Shown: positions 1 through 5,275, counted from the stretch's first letter. The stretch is 6,858 nt of DNA from CAYTCZ01 sp964436315 (GCA_964436315.1 CAYTCZ010000172.1:1-6858); one strand, 5' to 3'. Made by a program: numbers and translations. The notes: a model not told the origin generated them from the letters alone.

Positions 1-120
1 AACGCGCACCAAACGCGCACCGTTGCCGAGAACGTGCAGGAACTTTGCCGAGCCGACCCCCTCAGATCCGCTTATTCATCGGCTTTTCTCGACTTCTCGC
101 CAAGCCTCTCCAGAGCCTGA
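1..120 (+). CDS. Possible 3' end of a gene cut by the left edge
   Basis: Reading from base 1, this frame is open for 39 codons and ends at TGA 118-120, just before the tRNA fragment. The first 21 or so codons favour G or C at the third position (about three quarters), as expected for coding DNA here; the rest is less convincing. The visible residues begin NAHQTRTVAENVQELCRADP and match no family I recognise. If the tRNA fragment is an integration scar, this could be the last gene of the inserted element, but no integrase motif such as the C-terminal HxxR or Tyr box is visible. It may also be chance. Confidence 0.15.
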   Translation, partial: NAHQTRTVAENVQELCRADPLRSAYSSAFLDFSPSLSRA

Positions 121-126
121 AGTACC

Positions 127-155
127 CCGTGGAGGTTCAAGTCCTCTCATCCGCA
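127..155 (+). other. tRNA-Leu-like 3' fragment (likely att-site scar)
   Basis: Bases 131-147 form a canonical T arm: stem GGAGG/CCTCT (131-135 with 143-147, one G-U pair) around the loop TTCAAGT (136-142). Next come the seven-base acceptor strand CATCCGC (148-154) and discriminator A (155). The matching 5' acceptor would be GCGGATG, which is typical of tRNA-Leu. No such strand, D arm or anticodon arm is found in the 126 bases upstream, so only the 3' part of a tRNA is present. Such fragments usually mark the far end of an element integrated into the 3' end of a tRNA gene by a tyrosine recombinase. By that logic the element and the intact tRNA-Leu lie to the left and this window is the old downstream flank. 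The CCA end is not encoded. Confidence 0.6.
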
Positions 156-211
156 TCGCAGGGCCCGGTCGTTTAGCAATCGGTATATCGTCCGCTGGCA
201 GATTGGCTGGC

Positions 212-484
212 ATGGATCCTGCCCAGAAGCTCGAGGGATTGTTCGCGGCGACGGCGAAGGCCCACCACGCCGCGTTTATCGAAACGGACGGTGACGACCC
301 AGAGTGGCCGCTGTGGTATGCCGAGCGCCTCGTAGATCAGCTAAACGACCTACTGGGATCGAACCTGACGAAGAGCGAGCTGGTGTACGCGATCGTGCTC
401 GTCGACAAGGAGTACTCGGCGGACAATTCAGGGACCGACTGGAGGAAGTACTGGACAACGTTCTTTCTCGACCGGTACGCGTAG
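212..484 (+). CDS. Small conserved hypothetical protein (90 aa)
   Basis: I chose ATG 212 because the frame upstream (from 23) runs through the tRNA fragment and has an unnatural Ser/Arg/Pro-rich composition, whereas from MDPAQKLEGL onward the protein is well ordered and acidic. No good Shine-Dalgarno site precedes it, only a weak GGCTGG. It has no signal peptide or membrane segment, so it is predicted to be soluble and cytoplasmic. Its layout is a helix with an AKAHHAAF segment (about 18-25), an aromatic cluster WPLWYAERL (about 33-41), a second helix LTKSELVYAIVLVDKEY (about 53-69) and an aromatic C-terminus with WRKYW and FFLDRYA. I recall similar short proteins with the WPLWYAE and Y-x-R-Y ends from actinobacterial and other genomes, without known function. 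It is the first gene downstream of the tRNA fragment and probably stands alone. Confidence 0.75.
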   Translation: MDPAQKLEGLFAATAKAHHAAFIETDGDDPEWPLWYAERLVDQLNDLLGSNLTKSELVYAIVLVDKEYSADNSGTDWRKYWTTFFLDRYA

Positions 485-515
485 CTGCGAGACCGCTGTT
501 CGTGTGTCGAGAACC

Positions 516-659
516 CTACGGCCAGGAAACCCGAACGCCGCCGCGGGCAGCCTTATCGTCAAGGCCACAGAGGATCAGGAAACAGCGAATGCCGACGGTA
601 ATCGTCGAAGCAATACGGAACTGACCACGTTCCTCGCCACACCACTGGCAGCAGTTCAT
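516..659 (-). CDS. Candidate small Cys-rich protein (47 aa)
   Basis: An ATG at 659 opens a 47-codon frame ending with TAG at 518-516. The protein starts MNCCQWCGEERGQFRIAST and ends RGGVRVSWP. Cysteines at about residues 3, 4, 7, 26 and 31 include one CxxC (4 and 7), as in small zinc-binding or treble-clef-like proteins, although the second pair (26/31) is spaced C-x4-C. No gene covers this stretch on the other strand, so the open frame is not a coding shadow. Support is limited: the frame is short, third-position GC is only moderate and the ribosome site (GAAGAA, about 8 bases before ATG) is weak. It lies 66 bases after the unknown gene at 726-1238 on the same strand and could share its transcript. 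I recognise no family with certainty. Confidence 0.33.
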   Translation of the reverse strand: MNCCQWCGEERGQFRIASTITVGIRCFLILCGLDDKAARGGVRVSWP

Positions 660-725
660 AGCTTGTTCTTCGAGCCGCGCGAGGCCAACCCTTTTTAAAC
701 GTGGGGATCCCGTGGAACGGTGCTC

Positions 726-1238
726 TCAGCCGACGTCGATTCCCTGATGGTCGCGGGCCTGATCCATGAAGACCAGCCAGTCGATCCATTTTCGCGCCCA
801 CTCGAGTGGGTGAACCTGCGTCAGGGTGACGGTGCCCCCTGACATTCTGAGGCGGTACTCGAGCACCGTGCGCTCCATCTCCTGGTCGAGCTGGCTCACC
901 GCGACCTCGGGTCGCGGACTGAGCGGCGCCGGCGGCCACTGAGAGCGCGCGAAGGCGCGGTCGATTTCCCCGGGCGTGATCGTCCCCGTCTGACTATCGA
1001 GCTTCTGCCGCATTGACTCGTTTTCGACGAACATGCCCTGGGCCTCCATCTCGGCGATAAGGGAGCGCATCGTCGACTGCGAAGCTCTGAAATATCCACC
1101 GACAGCTTCCAAGGAGCGATAGAGGGTGTGAGAGAGCGTTTCGAAGTCCTCCCCGGTCAGGGCACTTCCGACAGCCTTCAGCACCCGTTCGCGCGTCGGC
1201 TCTCGGTTGTCCTCTACCCAGGTCAGGTCGTAGCCCAC
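726..1238 (-). CDS. Hypothetical protein, mostly helical, 170 aa
   Basis: The start is GTG 1238, fixed by a very strong Shine-Dalgarno (AAGGAGGAGGG, five bases before GTG). The protein begins MGYDLTWVEDNREPTRERV, with no signal peptide or membrane segment. An N-terminal part rich in charged helices (about 12-75) contains TLYRSLEAVGGYFRASQSTM. A middle part (about 75-105) carries TITPGEIDRAFARS. A Pro-rich hinge WPPAPLSPRP (about 102-111) is followed by a C-terminal part with QEMERTVLEYRLRMSGG and a Trp-rich segment PLEWARKWIDWLVFMDQA (about 144-161). I do not recognise the family; small actinobacterial proteins beginning MGYDL are often uncharacterised. It is divergent from the DUF6544-like gene with 131 bases between the starts, so the two may share a regulatory region. 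Confidence 0.75.
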   Translation of the reverse strand: MGYDLTWVEDNREPTRERVLKAVGSALTGEDFETLSHTLYRSLEAVGGYFRASQSTMRSLIAEMEAQGMFVENESMRQKLDSQTGTITPGEIDRAFARSQWPPAPLSPRPEVAVSQLDQEMERTVLEYRLRMSGGTVTLTQVHPLEWARKWIDWLVFMDQARDHQGIDVG

Positions 1239-1369
1239 GTCGTCCCTCCTCCTTACTCGTACGTCTCGCGACAGCGTGTCAGCGCCTCACTACCACTCAT
1301 CAAAACAGGGAGAATACGGGCCGGCGAAAGCTACTTTGGAGAGCCACTACCCGGCGTCGAGGAGCGGCT

Positions 1370-2125
1370 GTGAACGCCGCGAACGTCTGTCAGTTCGAGC
1401 GGTCGTTACTCCAGCCGGCGGTTGGGACGTTCAACGAGGAAGAACTAGTGGGGCTATCGGAGCCCGTGCATCGCATGTTCCTCGCGACGATCGAGCCGGG
1501 TACGCCACTTGCCAGAGCTGCGCGGATCACCATGCGCGGTCGGATCAAACTGAGGCTCTGGATGCGATTTGCAGGCGGCGAGGTGATCGCTCCGCTTTCC
1601 GGATTTGTGTGGGCTGCGCGAGCCGGTCCTTTCTCCGGCTACGACCGCTACGCAGACGGGGAGGGGGAGATGCGCTGGAGGCTCCTCGGCTTGATCCCGC
1701 TCATGCACGCCGTCGGGCCTGACGTTGACCGAAGCGCGGCGGGCCGGGCCGTGGGGGAAGGCGCCTGGGTCCCGACCGCGCTCCTGCCGCGCTTCGGAGC
1801 GGAATGGTCGGCGCCCGACGAACGGCATCTGAGCGCACGGATTCGCCTCGACCCTGGCCACGAGTTCAACGTGAATTTCCGCCTCGACACACAGGGTCAC
1901 ATCAGCGCCGTCTGGCTCGACCGGTGGGGCGACCCCGACGGAACCGGTGCTCCCGGCCTCCATCCGTTCGGAATGGAGACCGGGGCTCACAGGAATTTCG
2001 GCGGAGTGACTATCCCAAGCGCCGGGCGCGCCGGCTGGCACTACGGCTCCGAACGGTGGCCTGACAGTGCCTTCTTCGAGTACGAGATCACGAATCTCGA
2101 ACTTGTCACCGCCGACAAGCCATAA
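1370..2125 (+). CDS. DUF6544-like protein (251 aa)
   Basis: The start is GTG 1370, preceded five bases upstream by GAGGAG. Features match what I remember of the DUF6544 family, whose function is unknown: an early P-VHRMFLATIEPGTP segment (about 32-46), MRGRIKLR-WMRFAGGEVIAP (about 55-75), GFVWAARAG (78-86), YADGEGEMRWRLLGLIPLM (about 94-112), GAWVPTALLP (131-140) with the usual W-P-ALLP box, and a C-terminal GGVTIPSAGRAGWHYG (about 211-226). No N-terminal membrane helix is visible, so it is probably soluble. The fold is likely beta-rich, judging by alternating hydrophobic residues after 155. The gene is intact. It is divergent from 726-1238 and convergent with the cupin, 70 bases away, so it is probably monocistronic. 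Confidence 0.8.
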   Translation: MNAANVCQFERSLLQPAVGTFNEEELVGLSEPVHRMFLATIEPGTPLARAARITMRGRIKLRLWMRFAGGEVIAPLSGFVWAARAGPFSGYDRYADGEGEMRWRLLGLIPLMHAVGPDVDRSAAGRAVGEGAWVPTALLPRFGAEWSAPDERHLSARIRLDPGHEFNVNFRLDTQGHISAVWLDRWGDPDGTGAPGLHPFGMETGAHRNFGGVTIPSAGRAGWHYGSERWPDSAFFEYEITNLELVTADKP

Positions 2126-2195
2126 GCTTCGGCGCCCGCAAGGTCGGGGATTCACGAAGCGCGTCGATTCCAGGCCAGTCGGTCGGTGGGGAGTA

Positions 2196-2564
2196 CTAGA
2201 TCTCGATCCGAGGCGCGACGGTGGCCTGGTCTCCCGTGTTGGGTGTCCCGGCGCGCTCGATCAGGAGCACTTCGGCCTCGTCCTCCGCGAACGGCTGATG
2301 CTCGACACCGGCCGGAACCACGAAGAGCTCTCCCGGTCCGAGGTGCACGTCCCTGTCTCGCAGTCGAATGGTGAGCCGACCTGCGAGCACGAGGAAGAAG
2401 TCGTCGGTCTCGTCGTGGTGGTGCCACACGAATTCGCCCTTCACCTTCACCACCATCACGTCGTGGCCGTTGAAGGTCGCAACGGTGCGCGGCGCCCACT
2501 GCTCGTTGAATGTGGACAGCTTCTCGGTTAACCGAACGGCTTGTGGCTCCGAGCGGTCAGCCAT
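2196..2564 (-). CDS. Cupin domain protein (122 aa)
   Basis: This is a single-domain cupin, a small metal-binding beta barrel. Motif 1 is visible as GEFVWHHHDETDDFFLVLAG (residues 43-62), with candidate ligands His48, His50 and an acidic residue. The usual Glu is Asp here (54 or 55). Motif 2 is GPGELFVVPAGVEHQPF (76-92), with the third ligand His89. The length fits lone cupins, which range from binding proteins to isomerases and dioxygenases; the substrate cannot be read from sequence. I chose ATG 2564 because the cupin fold begins there. The ribosome site is poor (GGAGG 15 bases upstream). The frame stays open upstream into the membrane segment of the neighbouring broken gene, so a fused membrane-anchored form is possible but less likely given the hairpin between them. 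Confidence 0.85.
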   Translation of the reverse strand: MADRSEPQAVRLTEKLSTFNEQWAPRTVATFNGHDVMVVKVKGEFVWHHHDETDDFFLVLAGRLTIRLRDRDVHLGPGELFVVPAGVEHQPFAEDEAEVLLIERAGTPNTGDQATVAPRIEI

Positions 2565-2608
2565 AGCTCGGATTCTGGCACCTCCATCGTGCTCTGTGCC
2601 GGTGCGCC

Positions 2609-2639
2609 AAAAGCGCAACACGCCCGAAGGCGTGCGCGC
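2609..2639 (-). terminator. UUCG-capped terminator-like hairpin
   Basis: Read on the minus strand, GCGCGCACGCC (2639-2629) pairs with GGCGTGTTGCGC (2624-2613) across a TTCG loop (2628-2625). This gives about 11 base pairs with one bulged T and one G-U pair, followed at once by TTTT (2612-2609). C(UUCG)G is an exceptionally stable tetraloop. Position and orientation suit an intrinsic terminator for the repeat/membrane gene starting at 3147. It sits 45 bases before the cupin ATG, which argues that the cupin is a separate unit or is expressed by partial read-through. Confidence 0.6.
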
Positions 2640-2659
2640 TGCTCGCGGGTTGAGCAAAA

Positions 2660-3147
2660 CTACGTGCTCGGATGCCCGGGGCCCCAGTGCCAGGGTGGCT
2701 CGTGGCGCCGGTAGCTGACGATCGACAAGCCCTGCGACTAAAAGAACGACGATCGCGCCGAGGGCGATCGCTGCACCCACACTGGCGCCTGTCCAGCTGA
2801 ACGCTTCGGGCGTGGTCGTTGCGGTCGGAGGGGCCGGAGCCGACTCGGGCGCGTTTATGAGATATCGACCAATCGCGTCCAGACCTCCGGGACGATTCGC
2901 AAGCGCACGATCGATGACGTCCGTTCCGACCATCCCGACCGGAGCGTTGGCGACCGCTCGATCGACTGCGTCAGGGACGGGTGCCTCGGAGTTCAGAGTA
3001 GCCCGATTCACAGCCGTCCAAATCGACGACTTTTGCGCTTGCAACGGCGCGATCGACGGCATCCTGGGCCGCGGCAGTCGCCTCGAATGCGGCAAAGACG
3101 AGAGCTGCGACGGCGAGCGTTAGGATGAGGAGGCGATTACCTAGCAT
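2660..3147 (-). pseudogene. Secreted DAVDRAVA-repeat membrane protein, frameshifted
   Basis: ATG 3147 has a strong ribosome site (GGGAGG, eight bases away) and opens MLGNRLLILTLAVAALVF, a clear signal peptide ending near ATAAAQ. The first repeat, QDAVDRAVASAK, follows, but this frame stops at 2971. Three further repeats (PDAVDRAVANAP, TDVIDRALANRP, LDAIGRYLINAP) and a membrane helix (SWTGASVGAAIALGAIVVLL, about 2735-2795) continue in another frame. Removing one A from the AAAA run at 3034-3031 joins the two smoothly as DRAVASAKSSIWTAV. After the helix the frame stays open into the cupin; one more single-base shift near the GGG after the helix would give a basic tail (SYRRH) ending at TAG 2662-2660, 21 bases before the hairpin. 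The left boundary rests on that guess. Known relatives are exported proteins of unknown role with this repeat and a C-terminal helix. The shifts could be real decay or sequence errors. Confidence 0.65.
2841..3066 (-). repeat. Four degenerate DAVDRAVA-type protein repeats
   Basis: The coded motif D-x-[VI]-D-R-A-[VL]-A appears at 3066-3031, 2975-2934, 2924-2883 and, most degenerate, 2882-2841 (LDAIGRYLINAP). The first copy is in a different frame from the other three. Spacing is about 42-51 bases between the last three copies and larger between the first two. Confidence 0.7.
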
Positions 3148-3237
3148 CGCTCTTACCTCCCTTCCCATCGACGTGGGCCTACGGACGCATCGTGGGCTAA
3201 ACGTAACATTCACCACTTAACGCGTCATCGGGAAAAC

Positions 3238-3254
3238 GCTGCTTCTGAAGCAGC
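3238..3254. promoter_or_regulatory. Short palindrome in the divergent gap
   Basis: GCTGCTTC and GAAGCAGC form perfect 8-bp arms around a single T at 3246, in the 175-base gap between divergent starts at 3147 and 3323. No T tract follows, so a terminator is unlikely. It could be an operator for either gene or chance. No convincing -35/-10 pair is seen nearby. Confidence 0.25.
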
Positions 3255-3322
3255 AATCACGCTGGTTCTGCGTGCAGGACTAGTGCTGAGGGCGGAGTAG
3301 GACGCGCGGTGAGGACACGTTC

Positions 3323-3775
3323 ATGACCGAATCGAGCCGATCCGGGCGACCGCCCGTCACCGTGCTGATCGTGGCCGCATTGGGCGTTGGGCTTGGCGTA
3401 ATCGCCGTGATCTACGGCATGCGCATCATCGCGAACCGCGATGATCCCGAGGTCGTTGCGGACGTGGGTGCTTCGAGCGGTTGGCTTCTTGCCTACGGCA
3501 TTGTCGCGATCGGACTCGGAGTGGTGATCGGACTGCTCGCGGTCACGCTCGGACGTGGCAGTACGTTTGCCCGCTGGACGGTCGGCCTCTTTGCGTTCCT
3601 CCATCTGCTCCAGGGCTTTGCGATCGTGTTCCAGTGGTACGACGTGAGCGCCTGGGAGGGCGTTTCGAGCATTGTCGTCTCGGCCGCGATTCTGTACCTG
3701 CTCTTCAGGAATCCATCGACGCGCGCGTACTACGCGCACGCGCGCGTCCACAGTGACCCGATCGCCAGGCGGTGA
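3323..3775 (+). CDS. Four-helix integral membrane protein, function unknown
   Basis: ATG 3323 follows a GAGG eight bases upstream. The 150-residue protein has a short hydrophilic N-terminus and four hydrophobic helices at about 12-33, 53-76, 84-105 and 112-128, with a basic C-terminus (RNPSTRAYYAHARVHSDPIARR) that should lie in the cytoplasm. Between helices 1 and 2 is an acidic loop (NRDDPEVVADVG). Gly-rich helices and the ARWTVGLFAFLHLLQG segment resemble many small uncharacterised actinobacterial membrane proteins, but I cannot place it in a named family. The gene is intact, divergent from the repeat protein and convergent with the SemiSWEET pseudogene, whose predicted stop lies eight bases beyond this one. 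Confidence 0.8.
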   Translation: MTESSRSGRPPVTVLIVAALGVGLGVIAVIYGMRIIANRDDPEVVADVGASSGWLLAYGIVAIGLGVVIGLLAVTLGRGSTFARWTVGLFAFLHLLQGFAIVFQWYDVSAWEGVSSIVVSAAILYLLFRNPSTRAYYAHARVHSDPIARR

Positions 3776-3782
3776 GCGGCGA

Positions 3783-4060
3783 TCAGGCTGCGCCGGCTCT
3801 CCGGAACCGGGTGGCAACGAGGGTCGTCACACAGCTCCGACGGCGAACGCGACGGCGTTCGGAACGACAAGGGCGACGTTCGGGAGTGCGATCCCGTACG
3901 CGATCTAGAGTGCAAACCCAACAAGCAAGACCGAGAAGTAACCGATCGAAACATCTCTCGCGGAGCGTCGCCGCACGATCATCCGGATCTGAAGCGCCGG
4001 GGGTAGGGCCATCGCGACAGCCCGGGTGGCGGCCGCAACGGCGAGCACGGTCGTCGTCAT
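3783..4060 (-). pseudogene. SemiSWEET-type sugar transporter, broken by two lesions
   Basis: ATG 4060 has a strong ribosome site (AAGGAG, four bases away). The frame reads MTTTVLAVAAATRAVAMALP, then a PQ-loop-like P-A-L-Q (21-24), a basic loop with RRRSARDVSIGYF and helix VLLVGFAL. It then hits TAG at codon 52 (3907-3905), where SWEET proteins have Trp in LW-x-YG. The same frame resumes with IAYGIALPNVALVVPNAVAF and stops at TGA codon 78 (3829-3827). Deleting one TG from GTGTG there restores a normal end, VTTLVATRFRRAGAA with TGA at 3785-3783. The repaired product would be about 91 residues with three helices, the usual SemiSWEET size; these dimerise to carry sugars across the membrane. With two independent lesions it is very probably non-functional unless the sequence is wrong. 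Arg13 may also replace a Trp. Confidence 0.8.
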
Positions 4061-4148
4061 GAATCTCCTTCGTCGACGACTCGCGCTCGCCTTTGGGCTG
4101 CGCTCACACCTGCGAGAGGAGGAAGAGCGCGGCGCTGCCGATCTAACT

Positions 4149-4421
4149 CTAGTCCGTAGCTTCTCCCTCCGATCGCCAGCCGCAAGACCAGCACTCCTTG
4201 ACGATCCGGTACCCGATGATCGAATGCTGCGTTCCTCGTGCCTTTTGAATCAGCGGCTCTCGCCGATCAGACACGGAGCGTTTTCCGCAGCTCGGACAGA
4301 CGTCCGGGTCGCGAAGCCAAGCTGCGTCGCAGCGGTTGCACGTGATCCAGATTGCGCCGCCCCGCCGCTCTCCCTTGAGCTCGTCTTCCTCGCCGCAGTT
4401 GGGGCATTGAATCTCGGACAC
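4149..4421 (-). CDS. Double zinc-ribbon protein (90 aa)
   Basis: Four CxxC pairs stand at residues 6/9, 28/31, 42/45 and 77/80, counting from GTG 4421, enough to bind two zinc ions. Between pairs three and four lies the segment ARGTQHSIIGYR (61-72). The R-G-T-Q-x-S-I motif is, as I recall, shared by small actinobacterial zinc-ribbon proteins of unknown role. No catalytic domain, signal peptide or membrane helix is seen; binding of nucleic acid or protein is plausible but unproven. GTG 4421 gives the natural MSEIQCPNCG start. A TTG at 4451 would add ten residues; neither has a good ribosome site. It lies 88 bases upstream of the SemiSWEET pseudogene on the same strand, possibly in one transcript, and is divergent from the DivIVA-like gene. 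Confidence 0.8.
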   Translation of the reverse strand: MSEIQCPNCGEEDELKGERRGGAIWITCNRCDAAWLRDPDVCPSCGKRSVSDRREPLIQKARGTQHSIIGYRIVKECWSCGWRSEGEATD

Positions 4422-4520
4422 AATCGTCAATATTCTCGCGCGCGTGGACAACAGGAGTTCCGGGCCGAGGCGACAACGTTCTGATGACTCGGGGAAACGC
4501 CATCTATCCTCCGGCCGGTC

Positions 4521-4540
4521 TTTCTATCGTTCGATAGAAA
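4521..4540. promoter_or_regulatory. 20-bp palindrome, operator-like
   Basis: TTTCTATCG and CGATAGAAA are perfect 9-bp arms around TT. It lies 100 bases from the zinc-ribbon start and 110 from the DivIVA-like start, inside their divergent gap. The AT-rich arms stand out from the GC-rich surroundings. The form suits a dimeric repressor or activator site; I cannot name the regulator. A run of only four A follows, so a terminator reading rightward is unlikely. Confidence 0.45.
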
Positions 4541-4635
4541 AGGACGAGTGATTTCCGCTCGAAAAGGGCTTCGGCAAAGATGCGGCTAAAACCACCGATT
4601 TCTCGACGGTTGAAATACTTGAACGAAGCGAGCAT

Positions 4636-4650
4636 CATAGTTACGCCGTC
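4636..4650 (+). promoter_or_regulatory. Possible -10 element of a leaderless DivIVA-like mRNA
   Basis: CATAGT at 4636-4641 resembles a -10 hexamer and ends nine bases before ATG 4651, which would place transcription initiation at or next to the start codon. No Shine-Dalgarno precedes that ATG, which fits a leaderless message. A TTGAAA at 4610-4615 is 20 bases upstream, too far for an ideal -35. Confidence 0.25.
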
Positions 4651-5190
4651 ATGTCACCCATACCGTTCGAACTGCAGCCGTCGGCGTTCGACGTTTCTCA
4701 CCTCCCGCGCGGATTTCGGGGGTACGAGTCGGACGCCGTCAAACGCTTGGTCGCGACCCTCGGCTCGAGTTACGAGGAGCTCAGATTCGAGCGGAACGAT
4801 CTCCGGGAAAAGCTCGAAGCCGCGCAGGCTGAGTTGGCTCACTACCGTGAGTGGGAGCAGATCGTGACGGAAACACTAGCCTCGGCCCGCCAGGCTGCCG
4901 AACGGACGCGCGAGGAGGCCGCGGAAAAGGCAGAGGAGATCCTGAGAGATGCCGAGACGCAGGCGCACGACATCGTCGGCGGTGCGAAGCGGGAGCGAAT
5001 CCGAACCGTTGAAGAGACCGAGCGCCTACGGAAGTTGTCGGAACAAACGCGACGAGAACTCTCGGGATTCCTTGCCAAGACGCTGGAGGAAGTGGCCGCC
5101 CGTGCGCCTGAGGAGACGAGCAACGCCCGCGATCCGGATGGGGAAGACACACTTTCAGGAACCGGAACAGCCTTCACGCAAGCCTCCTGA
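4651..5190 (+). CDS. DivIVA-domain coiled-coil protein (179 aa)
   Basis: The N-terminus carries a DivIVA-like box: PSAFDVSHLPRGFRGYESDA (about 10-29), with the conserved RGY at 23-25 followed by the helix AVKRLVATLGSSYEEL. In the family this part senses or binds curved membrane. A long charged heptad-like helix spans about 40-150 (RFERNDLREKLEAAQAEL, then Ala/Glu/Arg-rich repeats and TEETERLRKLSEQ-like stretches), predicted to form a coiled coil, and a short acidic unstructured tail ends the protein. DivIVA proteins organise poles, septa or polar growth by recruiting partners. This copy is shorter than Wag31-type DivIVA and has no cell-division neighbours here, so it may be an accessory paralogue. 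ATG 4651 lacks a ribosome site. The protein is otherwise complete. Confidence 0.75.
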   Translation: MSPIPFELQPSAFDVSHLPRGFRGYESDAVKRLVATLGSSYEELRFERNDLREKLEAAQAELAHYREWEQIVTETLASARQAAERTREEAAEKAEEILRDAETQAHDIVGGAKRERIRTVEETERLRKLSEQTRRELSGFLAKTLEEVAARAPEETSNARDPDGEDTLSGTGTAFTQAS

Positions 5191-5253
5191 CGGTTCGGCC
5201 TCCGCCCGAGTCTGGCGCAATTCACACGAAACTGGAATGTGACGTTGGAATCG

Positions 5254-5273
5254 ACGCGCGACCGTTAGCGCGT
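5254..5273. terminator. Hairpin between convergent gene ends
   Basis: ACGCGC (5254-5259) pairs with GCGCGT (5268-5273) over an eight-base loop. It lies 63 bases after the DivIVA-like stop and two bases after the stop of the candidate ORF at 5276-5452 on the other strand. No T tract follows on either side, so termination is only a possibility. Confidence 0.3.
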
Positions 5274-5275
5274 AT

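Noticed and set aside
23..211. N-terminal extension of the small protein starting at base 23
   Set aside because: It would translate through the tRNA fragment and gives a low-complexity Ser/Pro/Arg stretch; ATG 212 starts the ordered part.
660..725. GCCGCGCGAGGC followed by TTTTTAAA as a terminator
   Set aside because: The stem has only three to four pairs; the T run alone does not support termination.
1454..2155. Long minus-strand open frame of 233 codons
   Set aside because: It lies wholly opposite the DUF6544-like gene, is rich in Arg/Pro/His and has no domain: an antisense shadow of GC-rich coding.
2126..2160. Inverted repeat GCTTCG...CGAAGC after the DUF6544-like gene
   Set aside because: Only six pairs around a 23-base loop and no T tract; too weak to call a terminator.
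2067..2531. Plus-strand open frame opposite the cupin
   Set aside because: The cupin motifs on the minus strand explain this stretch; the plus frame shows no motif and includes a His run that is the reverse of cupin codons.
3257..3817. Minus-strand open frame of 186 codons
   Set aside because: It is antisense to the four-helix membrane protein and composed of Arg, Asp and His as expected for a shadow.
4026..4484. Plus-strand open frame opposite the zinc-ribbon gene
   Set aside because: The four CxxC pairs on the minus strand are decisive; the plus frame has no recognisable feature.
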